Below, piece by piece: positions 36,793 to 45,847 of a stretch of 58,982 nucleotides of DNA. The stretch covers positions 1 through 58,982 of the forward strand of contig CANJPT010000013.1 of the NCBI GenBank assembly GCA_947476195.1, given 5' to 3'. The stretch is from Lewinellaceae bacterium. GTDB taxonomy: Bacteria; Bacteroidota; Bacteroidia; Chitinophagales; Saprospiraceae. Position 1 is the stretch's first letter. Every line of letters begins with the position of its first letter. The position numbers were made by a program, and so were the translations under genes. A model generated the notes under the pieces. It did not search any database. It was not told the origin of the DNA and saw only the letters and a program-made list of their open reading frames with translations.

Positions 36793-37974
36793 ATGACGCA
36801 AGATTTAAAAATCATTACCCGAAACATTTGGATACTCTCTCTGGTCAGCCTATTCACCGATATGGCCAGCGAGATGTTATATCCGGTCATGCCGGTTTAC
36901 CTCAAAAGCATTGGCTTTTCTATTTTGTTAATCGGGGTGCTGGAAGGTGTTGTAGAGGCCACCGCAGGCCTGAGTAAAGGCTATTTTGGTAACCTCAGTG
37001 ATCGAACGGGCCTGCGTAAACCATTTGTGCAGATGGGCTACGCACTCAGTGCCCTTTCCAAGCCGATGATGGCGGTTTTTACTTACCCTTTATGGGTCTT
37101 TTTTGCCCGAACCACCGACCGCCTGGGTAAAGGCATTCGTACCGGCGCCCGCGATGCCTTACTCTCCGATGAAGCCACGCCTGAAACCAAAGGCAGGGTA
37201 TTTGGTTTTCACCGATCTATGGATACCATCGGAGCGGTGATCGGGCCGCTGCTGGCGCTCATTTTTCTGCAGTTCTATCCTGGAAATTATACGACCCTTT
37301 TTTTTCTGGCCTTCCTGCCGGGCATTCTGGCGATCGTGTTTACTGCGCTGATTCAGGAAAAAAAGAAATTGCAGACAGCTTCTGTGATCAAACCCGGCTT
37401 TTGGGATTTCCTGCAATACTGGCGGCGCAGCCCGGCACAATACCGGCAATTGGCCAGCAGCCTGCTTTTTTTCGCCTTGTTTAATAGCTCTGATGTATTT
37501 CTGTTGCTGCAGGTCAAAGCGGCAGGCCTGAGCGACAGTGCTGTGATCGGGATGTATATTTTTTACAACCTCGTATATGCCGCTGCTGCTTATCCAATGG
37601 GCTTGCTGGCCGATCAATTCGGCATGAAACGCGTGTTCGTATCTGGCCTATTATTATTTGCTGCCGTCTATGCCGGTATGGCATTCGCATCCACCTGGCC
37701 AGTTTTTGCTGCGCTGTTTTTTGTTTACGGACTGTATGCCGCTGCCACGGAAGGCGTTGCGAAAGCCTGGATGACCAATATTTCAGCCAAAGAAGATACG
37801 GCCACTGCCATCGGAACCTATACCGCGTTTCAAAGTGTAAGCGCCTTGCTGGCGAGCAGTCTGGCAGGTTTTATATGGTATGCTGCAGGCCCGTGGGCTG
37901 TGTTTAGCATCAGTGCCGTAGCCGGGGCATTAGTAGCCGTATATATAGGGTTTCTGAAGAATTTTGAAAAATAA
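36793..37974 (+). CDS. Major facilitator superfamily transporter
   Basis: 393 residues with about 12 membrane helices. The MFS loop 2-3 signature is present in the form GYFGNLSDRTGLRKPFVQMGY, and a second one, MGLLADQFGMKRVFVSGLLL, occurs in the C-terminal half. RLGKGIRTGARDALLSDEA is typical of a subfamily often seen beside TauE in Bacteroidota. The substrate cannot be read from sequence. It is probably cotranscribed with tauE/safE. Confidence 0.87.
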   Translation: MTQDLKIITRNIWILSLVSLFTDMASEMLYPVMPVYLKSIGFSILLIGVLEGVVEATAGLSKGYFGNLSDRTGLRKPFVQMGYALSALSKPMMAVFTYPLWVFFARTTDRLGKGIRTGARDALLSDEATPETKGRVFGFHRSMDTIGAVIGPLLALIFLQFYPGNYTTLFFLAFLPGILAIVFTALIQEKKKLQTASVIKPGFWDFLQYWRRSPAQYRQLASSLLFFALFNSSDVFLLLQVKAAGLSDSAVIGMYIFYNLVYAAAAYPMGLLADQFGMKRVFVSGLLLFAAVYAGMAFASTWPVFAALFFVYGLYAAATEGVAKAWMTNISAKEDTATAIGTYTAFQSVSALLASSLAGFIWYAAGPWAVFSISAVAGALVAVYIGFLKNFEK

Positions 37975-37982
37975 TCGCTTGC

Positions 37983-38028
37983 CGTGACTCAAGTCACGCA
38001 GGGAGCGCTTCAGACTGCCCCACCTTTG
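37983..38028 (+). promoter_or_regulatory. Site S2: Crp/Fnr-type palindrome plus -7 box upstream of the disrupted ETHE1-like gene
   Basis: CGTGACTCAAGTCACG (37983-37998; perfect 7-bp arms) is 22 bp before CACCTTTG (38021-38028). The gene it drives starts at 38081 and is a pseudogene. Confidence 0.7.
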
Positions 38029-38080
38029 TATCATCAATTCAACCACACCGCTATTTCTAAAAGATAAAATTACAGACATC

Positions 38081-38825
38081 ATGTTTTTCCAACACGTTTA
38101 CGACAAAACTTTGGCACAGGCCAGTTATTTCATAGGTTGCCAGAAGGCGGGCGTTGCCATGGTTATTGATCCAAAAAGGGATGTTGATCATACTACTGGA
38201 CATTTTTGTTTTGCCCCCAGACCTATAAGGTTTCCAAAAACCTTATAGGTCTCGATTTTAGAAAATGTCCAGTAGTGTGGATGTTGATACCTACCTCGAA
38301 ATTGCCCGACAAAACAATATGATTATCACCCATGTTGCAGAAACACATATTCATGCCGACTTCCTTTCCGGCTCACGGGAACTTGCTGCACTCACGGGCG
38401 CAAAGCAGATGTACCAATCCATCAAAAAATTCGCAGAGCTCCCAGACTACATTCAGGTCTGGCCTGGCCACGGCGCAGGTTCCGCCTGCGGAAAAGCACT
38501 GGGTGCTGTCCCAAGTTCTACCGTAGGTTATGAAAAGATCCGAAACTGGGCCCTTCAATACCCCACCAACGAACCTGGTTTTGTGCAGTACCTCCTGGCT
38601 GACCAACCGGAGCCGCCCAAATACTTTGCTATGATGAAAAAGCTCAACAAGGTGGATCGCTCCTTGCTGACTGAAGTACCGAAGCAAAAAAAACTAAGCA
38701 CGAGTGAATTGGTCGCCAATCTGGGGACAGGCGTAAAACTTATTGATGCCCGCAACAAGCTTGATTTTGCTGCAGGCATGAATGAATGGGTGAATACCAG
38801 GAATCCTATCATTTCGGAAAACTGA
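38081..38825 (+). pseudogene. ETHE1-like persulfide dioxygenase/rhodanese gene disrupted by a MITE
   Basis: The first 36 codons ([20 protein letters not shown] ... DPKRDVD) are intact. They are then interrupted by MITE copy C plus its 9-bp duplication (100 bp in total, so the frame shifts). After the insert the frame resumes DVDTYLEIARQNN, THVAETHIHADFLSGSRELA. Independent of the MITE, about 85-90 residues are missing between ALTGAKQMY and QSIKKFAELPDY, removing the HTPGHT and GDxxFxGDxGRPD metal motifs, and the rhodanese domain stops early (KLIDARNKLDFAAGMNEW). Two or three separate lesions mean no activity. The residual sequence is of a different ETHE1 subtype from the intact gene just downstream, so it is not a recent duplicate. 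Confidence 0.9.
38189..38279 (+). mobile_element. 91-bp MITE, copy C, inside the ETHE1-like gene
   Basis: Starts CATACTACTGGACATTTT and ends AAAATGTCCAGTAGTGTG, with the internal AGACCTATAAGGTTT / AACCTTATAGGTCT hairpin. The perfect 9-bp duplication GATGTTGAT lies at 38180-38188 and 38280-38288. Removing 100 bp restores the reading frame RDVDTYLEIA across the site, which proves the element is an insertion. Confidence 0.95.
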
Positions 38826-38842
38826 TAAAAAATACTGCTTAC

Positions 38843-38888
38843 CGTGACTTTAATCACGGAATCCATCTTCTATGCGGGGTTACCTTTG
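38843..38888 (+). promoter_or_regulatory. Site S3: Crp/Fnr-type palindrome plus -7 box upstream of the ETHE1-rhodanese fusion
   Basis: CGTGACTTTAATCACG (38843-38858) is 22 bp upstream of TACCTTTG (38881-38888), a perfect TAnnTTTG box. The chosen ATG is at 38931; any start upstream of 38888 would precede the promoter. Confidence 0.75.
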
Positions 38889-38930
38889 TACCATAAGTTT
38901 CAAACCATCCACGTTCAAATTTTCCCAGTC

Positions 38931-40352
38931 ATGAAAATCGAGCAAATCTATACTGGCTGTTTGGCACATGCAGCCTATTATCTGGAAAGCAATGGTGAAG
39001 CAGCCATTTTTGACCCGCTTCGGGAAATAGATCCATACCTCAATCGTGCTGCAAAAAGCAATGCCCGGATAAAGTATGTTTTTGAGACCCATTTCCATGC
39101 CGACTTTGTTAGCGGGCACTTGGACCTGGCAAAGAAAACGGGTGCACAAATAGTTTTTGGCCCTACTGCAAAACCTGGGTATGATGCTATCACGGCAGAA
39201 GACAACCAGATTTTCAAGGTTGGCGACTACACGGTGAAGGTCATCCATACACCAGGGCACACGATGGAAAGCACGACGTATTTGTTGATAGATGAAAATG
39301 GAAAGGAACACGGCATCATTTCTGGTGATACCCTGTTTATTGGAGACGTTGGGCGACCTGATTTGGCGCAACACGTCGTTGCCGAATTGACGCAGGAAAA
39401 ATTGGCCGCACACTTGTACGACTCGCTCCGAAACAAAATTATGCCACTTAGTGATGACCTTATTGTATACCCCAACCACGGAGCTGGGAGTGCCTGCGGC
39501 AAAAACATGAGCAAAGAAACGACCGACACATTGGGGCATCAAAAAATGGTCAATTATGCACTTAACCCGGAACTGACCAAAGAACAGTTTATCAAAGAAA
39601 TTTTGAGCGGGCTGACCGCGCCTCCAGGCTATTTCCCGAAAAATGTGCTGATGAATATCAAGGGGTATGAAAGTTTCGAGACTGTAATGGAGCGCGGCAC
39701 AAATCCACTTTCGCCCCGTGCGTTTGAGGCAGCAGCCAATGAAACGGAAGCCTTGGTGCTGGATACCCGGGATGCCCAGAAATTTTCGGAAGGATTTGTC
39801 CCCAACGCCATCAATATCGGTATTGACGGAAACTTTGCACCTTGGGTGGGTGCCCTGATCCCAGATATTAAGCAGCAAATTCTACTGGTAACCGATCCGG
39901 GCCGTGAACAAGAGGTCGTGACTCGCCTGGCTCGCGTTGGCTATGACTACTGTATCGGCTATCTGGATGGCGGTTTCGATGCCTGGAAAAAGGCTGGAAT
40001 GGAAATTGACAACATTAAACGGGTCACTGTAGATCAATTGGCCGATATTCTGAAAGCCGCGCCTCAAACTCCTGTGTATGATGTGCGCAAACAAAGTGAA
40101 TACAATAGCGAACACGTGGAGCAGGTTGAAAATGCACCCTTGGATATTATCAATGAATCCATGCTTAGCATTCCAAAAGACAAAACAGTTTTTGTACACT
40201 GCGCAGCTGGGTATCGCTCCATGATCTTTGTAAGTATCCTGCGGGCACGTGGGTATGATAATTTGGTGGATGTCGTAGGCGGCTTCAAAGCAATTAAAGA
40301 CAGTACTAAATTCAAGATTTCGGACTATGTATGTCCGACTACCTTGTTGTAA
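38931..40352 (+). CDS. ETHE1-like persulfide dioxygenase fused to two rhodanese domains
   Basis: 473 residues. The metallo-beta-lactamase domain (1-240) has the iron-site motifs THFHADF (H54, H56, D58), HTPGHT, SGDTLFIGDVGRPDL and the C-terminal NHGAGSACGKN. It oxidises glutathione or protein persulfide to sulfite. The first rhodanese domain (about 285-365) lacks the catalytic Cys (LLVTDPGREQE). The second (about 370-465) is active-type with FVHCAAGYRS. The active rhodanese would feed or use sulfane sulfur next to the dioxygenase site. The start is set by promoter S3. The single rhodanese gene follows 87 bp later. Confidence 0.93.
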   Translation: MKIEQIYTGCLAHAAYYLESNGEAAIFDPLREIDPYLNRAAKSNARIKYVFETHFHADFVSGHLDLAKKTGAQIVFGPTAKPGYDAITAEDNQIFKVGDYTVKVIHTPGHTMESTTYLLIDENGKEHGIISGDTLFIGDVGRPDLAQHVVAELTQEKLAAHLYDSLRNKIMPLSDDLIVYPNHGAGSACGKNMSKETTDTLGHQKMVNYALNPELTKEQFIKEILSGLTAPPGYFPKNVLMNIKGYESFETVMERGTNPLSPRAFEAAANETEALVLDTRDAQKFSEGFVPNAINIGIDGNFAPWVGALIPDIKQQILLVTDPGREQEVVTRLARVGYDYCIGYLDGGFDAWKKAGMEIDNIKRVTVDQLADILKAAPQTPVYDVRKQSEYNSEHVEQVENAPLDIINESMLSIPKDKTVFVHCAAGYRSMIFVSILRARGYDNLVDVVGGFKAIKDSTKFKISDYVCPTTLL

Positions 40353-40439
40353 AGACAGCTCCATAAACCTCGTAGGTTTCAAAAAACTGGCGAGGTCTTT
40401 CTAAGAATAAAACTTTTCCTCACACAAATACTACAAACA

Positions 40440-40826
40440 ATGGCTTGGACATCATTTTTGAAAAACCTGATCGGCGGCGACAAAACAGAGGTTGCTGAAC
40501 TCGACAATACAGCAGATACCGGCGCAGCCCGCAATGAAAATCTTTCGGGTCGTGCATTTAAAAAACAACTGGAAGAAGCGGACAATGCCATTTTGTTGGA
40601 TGTACGCACCGCTGGAGAATTTTCTGGCGGCACCATCCCCGGTTCAAAAAACATTGACTTTCTTTCACCTTCATTCGCTACTAAAGCCAAGACCCTGAAT
40701 AAGGATGCAACGTATTTTGTGTTCTGCCGAAGCGGTAACCGCAGTGGACAAGCTTGTAAAATGATGTATAATATGGGCTTTAATGTGCGGAATTTGTCGG
40801 GCGGGATTGGTGCTTTTCCGGCTTAA
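40440..40826 (+). CDS. Single-domain rhodanese sulfurtransferase
   Basis: 128 residues, cytoplasmic, no signal peptide. The active loop is FVFCRSGNRSGQA with the cysteine at residue 96, and the fold signatures LLDVRTAGEFSGGTIPGSKNID and NLSGGIGAF are present. The N-terminal TSFLKNLIGG segment is an extra short helix. It lies behind the ETHE1-rhodanese fusion in the same direction, separated by a weak AAACCTCG/CGAGGTcTTT repeat that may act as an attenuator, and is followed by a strong terminator, so the two probably form one transcription unit. Confidence 0.92.
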   Translation: MAWTSFLKNLIGGDKTEVAELDNTADTGAARNENLSGRAFKKQLEEADNAILLDVRTAGEFSGGTIPGSKNIDFLSPSFATKAKTLNKDATYFVFCRSGNRSGQACKMMYNMGFNVRNLSGGIGAFPA

Positions 40827-40883
40827 AAAAAGGTTCCATTGGAATATGGATGACTCCTGTTTAATACAATGAATTCATAAGCT

Positions 40884-40922
40884 GGCTTGCTCCCTGATCG
40901 GGGAGCAAGCCGGAGCTTTTTT
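40884..40922 (+). terminator. Rho-independent terminator of the ETHE1-rhodanese unit
   Basis: GGCTTGCTCCC (40884-40894) pairs perfectly with GGGAGCAAGCC (40901-40911), followed by gGAGC and six T. Confidence 0.92.
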
Positions 40923-40938
40923 GTCCATACCCATCATT

Positions 40939-42132
40939 ATGTTTTCCAACAACTTCATCGCCGCTCTGATCCTCGTCCTCCTGCTGCAAGGCGCCACCCA
41001 ATGCCGTACCCAATCCGCCTCACCAATTTCGGGGAAAGTCACGCTGTCGTCGGATTGGAAACCGATGATGTACCTGGTTCAGCCGCGCAATTTTTTGGAA
41101 ATCGCCTCGAATTTTAGCGGGTTGGTGGTTGATTCGGCAGCGATCCTGGGAGAAGGTCGTTTCAGCTTCACTAAGTTGTCTCTTTCCGGAGAAAAAGCAC
41201 TCTTCCAACTCTGCGTCCAAAAGGCCGGAAATCGCTTCCCCAATCAACTGATGGACGATGATCCTTTGATGTCCAACTATATGCCGGTGGTTTTGCAAAA
41301 AGGTGACCGGCTTCAGGTATCTGCAGAAGCCGGGCATTTTCAGGCTTCGTTTTCCATTCAAAATCCATCGGAGGAGAATCAGGCGTTACTGAAATTGCGG
41401 GATATCCGACACCATGCCTTTCGTCAGGAAAGCGCCCAAATGGCCGGGGGAGAGCATTCAGATGAAGCCGCATTACTTGAGCGCGAAGCAGCCTTAAACC
41501 GGTATCAGCAGCCGCTCATGGCCTTTGCGGATTCGAGTATTTCGCTCTGGCCTGCTCTGGTGGCCACACGTTGGGTGAGCCCCTTGAGCGACTATGAACG
41601 CGTACCGGAATTTCTATTTGGGCAGTGTGAAAAATGGCACGGCAAAGCACCTGAAAACCAATGGACAGCCCAATTATGCCAGGCCGCAAACCGGGAAAAG
41701 CTGCCGGTGCTGAAGGGGGATAAGATCCCTGATTTTCAGCTCCCTATGTTGGCCGGTGACACCATGAGCTTATATACGCTTTTGGGCGCCCGACTTACCA
41801 TTCTGGATATTTGGGCTTCTTGGTGTGCCCCATGCCGTCGTGAAAACCGGGAGGTATTGTCGCCGCTTTGGACGCAGCAAAAAGATCGTGGGCTGCAAAT
41901 TTTAGGCTATTCGATCGACAGCAGCCCGGCAGCCTGGAAAGCAGGCATTGCCAAAGATGCAGCCGCCTGGCCTCATGCCTCGCATCTTAGCGGGGATGCC
42001 ACGCCTTTTATGGAAGCCTTGCGGATCACAAGCATTCCGGCCAATTTTATACTCGATGCACGAGGGAAAGTGCTGGCTAAAAATTTGCACGGGGATGCCT
42101 TGCGGGTTTTTGTGGAGGAATATTTGAAGTAA
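40939..42132 (+). CDS. TlpA/ResA-like thioredoxin-fold protein with DUF4369-type N-terminal domain
   Basis: About 397 residues with an export signal (FSNNFIAALILVLLLQGATQ). An N-terminal beta-rich domain of the kind found in Bacteroidota TlpA proteins (VTLSSDWKPMMYLVQ ... DDPLMSNYMPVVLQKGDRL) is followed by a C-terminal thioredoxin domain with the redox site WASWCAPCRREN and the cis-Pro loop TSIPANFILDARG. It would reduce periplasmic disulfides, for example apocytochrome c CXXCH thiols before haem attachment by CcsBA. It begins 17 bp after a terminator, so it must have its own start or depend on read-through. It ends 3 bp from the convergent ATPase gene. Confidence 0.85.
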   Translation: MFSNNFIAALILVLLLQGATQCRTQSASPISGKVTLSSDWKPMMYLVQPRNFLEIASNFSGLVVDSAAILGEGRFSFTKLSLSGEKALFQLCVQKAGNRFPNQLMDDDPLMSNYMPVVLQKGDRLQVSAEAGHFQASFSIQNPSEENQALLKLRDIRHHAFRQESAQMAGGEHSDEAALLEREAALNRYQQPLMAFADSSISLWPALVATRWVSPLSDYERVPEFLFGQCEKWHGKAPENQWTAQLCQAANREKLPVLKGDKIPDFQLPMLAGDTMSLYTLLGARLTILDIWASWCAPCRRENREVLSPLWTQQKDRGLQILGYSIDSSPAAWKAGIAKDAAAWPHASHLSGDATPFMEALRITSIPANFILDARGKVLAKNLHGDALRVFVEEYLK

Positions 42133-42135
42133 CCT

Positions 42136-44724
42136 TCAACTTGAAACCTTCAAATTCCCCCTATTTGTAAGCCATCTCCGTACCAACTTCTCCATTTCCA
42201 CAGCATGAAATACGATCAGGGAGACCATCAGACAGGTGCCTAATTCAAGCAGGGTAAGGGGCTGGGTAGAAAAGATCTCTTGTAAAAAAGGCACGTAAAG
42301 CAGGGCTAATTGCAATACAAAAGTCAAAGCGACTGCTCCGATCAAGGGTAAATTACTAAAAATGCCTTGCCGGAACAGGAAAAAATGTTCGCTGCGAATG
42401 GCCATCACGTGTCCCATCTGGCTGAGACAAAGCACTGTAAACACGTAGGTTTGCCATTTTGGATCATGGTTATGCATCGCCCAGGCCTGCATGCTCAGAC
42501 ACACGGCACCCATCAGCAAGCCCACCCAAAGGATATGCCAACCCATTCCTTGTCCAAAGATGTTTTCGTTGGGCGCCCTGGGAGGCAAACTCATGACATT
42601 CTTTTCGGCTGGTTCGTTGGCCAGCGCAAGTCCCGGCAGACCATCGGTCACCAGGTTGATCCAGAGAATGTGAATCGGCAATAAAGGAATCGGAAGTCCG
42701 ATCAGTGGAGCGAGGAAGATCGTCCAGATCTCGCCACTATTGCTCGTCATGGTGTACTTGATAAACTTGCGGATATTGGCAAAAATGCGCCGCCCTTCTT
42801 TCACCGCCTTAATGATGGTGGCAAAATTGTCGTCCAGCAAGATCATGTGCGCAGCTTCTTTCGAAACATCCGTGCCAGTGATGCCCATGGCCACCCCAAT
42901 ATTTGCCCGTCGAAGTGCAGGAGCATCATTTACCCCATCACCAGTCATCGCCACGAATTGGTTTTTCAGCTGCAAGGCCTTCACGATCTGGAGTTTTTGC
43001 TCCGGCGATACCCGGGCATAGACTTTGATGCGTTCGATCTCTTCGATGAATTCGTGTTCTGGCATTTGCAGCAGTTCTGCGCCAGTGATCAACTTGTCGG
43101 TTGGGCTGCTCAAAATACCAATTTTTTGGGCAATGGAGGCTGCCGTAACCGGGTGATCCCCAGTGATCATAACGGGCACAATGCCTGCGGCTTGGCAATC
43201 GCGGATGGCTTTTTCTGCTTCTTTGCGCAGTGGATCCATCATTCCGGCTATTCCACAACATTGTAATCCTGTTTCAAGCGTCGCAAAATTAAGTTCCGAA
43301 GGCAAGACATCGACCACCCGACAGGCATATGCGAGCACGCGCAGACCATTTTCCCCCATTTTTTCTCCTGCCGCGATCATGGTGGCCGCGTCGGTATCTT
43401 CGCAGGCTTTCAGCACAGATTCTAGGGCACCTTTGGTGACGATCAAAAACCGCTTTTCGTTCCAGCGGTGCACCGTGGTCATCATTTTACGCGTTGCATC
43501 AAAGGGCAACTCCGCTACTCTTTTATAGGCGTCCGGCTGGAGCGGACCGTGCTTTTCTTCGCCATAAACGGCCAGGGCTACTTCTGTGGATTCGCCGATT
43601 TGCTTTCCTGCTTTATTCTTTTTTACATTGTGGTTGAGCGACATGCAAAGAAAAAGGGCTTCTTCTGCGCTGAGGGATAGTCCAATTGGAGCAGATTCGG
43701 GCACCCAGGTTTCGGTGACGGTCATGCGGTTCTGGGTCAGTGTTCCGGTTTTATCCGTGCAGATAAAAGTAACGGAGCCCAGGGTTTCTACTGCGGGAAG
43801 TTTTCGAATCAGCACGTGTTTACGCGCCAATCGTGCAGCGCCCATGGCGAGCGCAATGGTCACTACGGCTGGCAGGGCTTCCGGGATGGCTGCGACGGCC
43901 AGAGAGATGGACGTCAGCAACATCTTGATCGGATCTTCGCCCCGGATTAAGCCGGTCACATAAAGCACTACACAGATAGCGAGGACGGCAAAGGATAGCT
44001 TCTTGCCAAAATCTGCCAGTCGTTTCTGGAGTGGGGTCTGCGATTCATCTTCCTGCAACATTTCAGCAATGCGACCAATTTCGGTCTTCATGCCCGTGGC
44101 TACGACCACCCCATGTCCCCTGCCGGCTGTTGCCAGTGTACCTTTATAGGCCATATTGGTACGGTCGCCAATAGGCAAATGCTCCCCTTCCAGGCCCTCG
44201 GTTTGTTTCTCCACGGCATTGGATTCGCCCGTCAGGGAGGCCTCTTCAATCTGCAAGGCATGGGATTTCAGTAGCCTGATATCGGCAGGTACCATGTTGC
44301 CAGCCTCAAGGTTGACCACATCACCCGGCACTAAAACGGAAGCATCAATCTGAACGGGCGTACCCTCCCGAAGGACCGTCGCCGAGTGTGCCGACATCTT
44401 TTTCAGGGCCTCCATGGCCTTTCCTGCCCGGTACTCTTGTACAAAACCAATGATCGCGTTCAGCAGCACGATGATCAGTATGACAATGGTGTCTTTGAGT
44501 CCTCCGATCAAACCCGATACCACTGCGGCGGCCAGCAGGATGATGATCATCACATCTTTGAACTGGAGCAGAAACAGCATCCAGAGCGGCTTTTTCTTTT
44601 TTTCCTTCAAGGCATTGAGGCCATGCTCTATAAGCCGCGCTTCTGCCTGGAGGTTGGATAGTCCTTCGGGGTGACTGTCAACTTGTTTTATAGCTTCTTC
44701 TTTATCGATTAAATGCCAATGCAT
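42136..44724 (-). CDS. Calcium-type P-type ATPase (P2A, SERCA/PMCA-like)
   Basis: 862 residues. It has a cation-transporter N-domain (TKVDSHPEGLSNLQ-like), the actuator SLTGESNAVEK, the phosphorylation site CTDKTGTLTQNRMT with D324, the nucleotide-binding domain (VTKGALESVLKACE), the hinge MTGDGVNDAPALRRANIGVAMG, and ten membrane helices. The TM4 sequence AAIPEALPAVVTIALA is the P2A calcium-pump type. It exports Ca2+ or possibly Mn2+ from the cytoplasm. It has no obvious link to the surrounding sulfur genes. Confidence 0.92.
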   Translation of the reverse strand: MHWHLIDKEEAIKQVDSHPEGLSNLQAEARLIEHGLNALKEKKKKPLWMLFLLQFKDVMIIILLAAAVVSGLIGGLKDTIVILIIVLLNAIIGFVQEYRAGKAMEALKKMSAHSATVLREGTPVQIDASVLVPGDVVNLEAGNMVPADIRLLKSHALQIEEASLTGESNAVEKQTEGLEGEHLPIGDRTNMAYKGTLATAGRGHGVVVATGMKTEIGRIAEMLQEDESQTPLQKRLADFGKKLSFAVLAICVVLYVTGLIRGEDPIKMLLTSISLAVAAIPEALPAVVTIALAMGAARLARKHVLIRKLPAVETLGSVTFICTDKTGTLTQNRMTVTETWVPESAPIGLSLSAEEALFLCMSLNHNVKKNKAGKQIGESTEVALAVYGEEKHGPLQPDAYKRVAELPFDATRKMMTTVHRWNEKRFLIVTKGALESVLKACEDTDAATMIAAGEKMGENGLRVLAYACRVVDVLPSELNFATLETGLQCCGIAGMMDPLRKEAEKAIRDCQAAGIVPVMITGDHPVTAASIAQKIGILSSPTDKLITGAELLQMPEHEFIEEIERIKVYARVSPEQKLQIVKALQLKNQFVAMTGDGVNDAPALRRANIGVAMGITGTDVSKEAAHMILLDDNFATIIKAVKEGRRIFANIRKFIKYTMTSNSGEIWTIFLAPLIGLPIPLLPIHILWINLVTDGLPGLALANEPAEKNVMSLPPRAPNENIFGQGMGWHILWVGLLMGAVCLSMQAWAMHNHDPKWQTYVFTVLCLSQMGHVMAIRSEHFFLFRQGIFSNLPLIGAVALTFVLQLALLYVPFLQEIFSTQPLTLLELGTCLMVSLIVFHAVEMEKLVRRWLTNRGNLKVSS

Positions 44725-44809
44725 AAATTATTTGGGTTCTATTTGTTTATGGTCTTTCAAAACCTACCCACGAAGTTAATGAAAATATATGATTTTTTTC
44801 AAACACATG

Positions 44810-45847
44810 CTAATCATCATCATCATTTTCCCGCTTCCCTTCCTTTTTCTTTGAATTATTGCCTCGGTTTTCACCGCGGTTAGATTCTCCTTCGCCCTCA
44901 TCACCACTTCTGTGGCAGGCAACACAATTGGTTATATTGCTGATTCCTTCTTCTCTGTGCTCTGACAAAATATTGTTCACGGTGTGCTCATGGCATCCGT
45001 AACAGGTATAAGTATCATAATTATTGTTTTTGTGGCAGGTATTGCAACTTGCATTGTGGTCTCCGTCCAGCGCAAAATAGCGGTCGTGATCAAAATTTGC
45101 CGGAACCCATTTGTCCGTGCTGTGGCAGGAATTGCAGTTGTTTTTTAATGATTGGTGTAAGTTGTCCTTAGGCTTTTGATGGCAGGCAATACAATTGTTC
45201 CGATCTGAAACCGTCAGTAGGTTGTGATCGAATTTAACATCTGATTTCCAGCCTTCTGTATTGTGGCAACTACTACACGCGGAACTTAGCTGTTTGTGAA
45301 GATTGTCTGTTGGTTTCTGATGGCAAGAGACACAGTCGTTCTTGTCAGGAACCATGAGCATATCGTGATCAAATTTCACCCCGGATTTCCAGCCTTCGGT
45401 ATTGTGACAGCTTTTGCAGGTGGTGTTTAATTGTTTATGAAGATCATCGCTTGGTTTTTGGTGACAACTTACACAGTTGTTGATTACGGTTTCTGACAAG
45501 AGATTATGCTTAAATCCATCCAGTTTTGTTGCAGGGTTTTCACCCTCATGGTCTGTGTGGCAAGCCATGCAGGATTGATTTGAAAGGTTTTCGTGGAATA
45601 AAACCTTTTCCTTACCTGCTACCATATTATTGCCATTATTTGCCTCTTTTCCTATTTCTGACAACTTATGGCAAGCAATACATTTATCATTTTCAATCCC
45701 CCCAAAGGGTGTATGACAAGCAAAACAATTGTTATTAAATTCCTGGTGTCCTTGCACCAATTCTCCCGGGCTGAGCATGGTATGCGGGAACCGCACCATT
45801 AAAAAAACGATACCCGCTACAATTCCTAAGATCAGTATGTTTTTCAT
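44810..45847 (-). CDS. Membrane-anchored 12-haem cytochrome c
   Basis: 345 residues from the ATG at 45847 (the frame extends further upstream, but that part overlaps the preceding gene). One N-terminal membrane helix (ILILGIVAGIVFLMVRFP) is followed by twelve CXXCH motifs: CFACH, CIACH, CMACH, CVSCH, CKSCH, CVSCH, CSSCH, CIACH, CNSCH, CNTCH, CYGCH and CVACH. Motifs 4-9 lie in tandem repeats of about 44 residues (CxxCHNTEGWKSxVKFDHxxL ... CxxCHQKPxDNLHxxL). The C-terminus is a charged Asp/Glu/Lys tail. It is a periplasmic electron wire of the cytochrome c3/c7-like type. The start overlaps the stop of the b-type membrane protein gene (ATGA), so the two are translationally coupled. Confidence 0.9.
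   Translation of the reverse strand: MKNILILGIVAGIVFLMVRFPHTMLSPGELVQGHQEFNNNCFACHTPFGGIENDKCIACHKLSEIGKEANNGNNMVAGKEKVLFHENLSNQSCMACHTDHEGENPATKLDGFKHNLLSETVINNCVSCHQKPSDDLHKQLNTTCKSCHNTEGWKSGVKFDHDMLMVPDKNDCVSCHQKPTDNLHKQLSSACSSCHNTEGWKSDVKFDHNLLTVSDRNNCIACHQKPKDNLHQSLKNNCNSCHSTDKWVPANFDHDRYFALDGDHNASCNTCHKNNNYDTYTCYGCHEHTVNNILSEHREEGISNITNCVACHRSGDEGEGESNRGENRGNNSKKKEGKRENDDDD

Noticed and set aside
38265-38825. A 186-codon frame that looks like a complete metallo-beta-lactamase/rhodanese protein
   Set aside because: Its first codons lie inside the MITE, the metal motifs HTPGHT and GDxxFxGD are deleted and the rhodanese domain is truncated; treated as part of a pseudogene.
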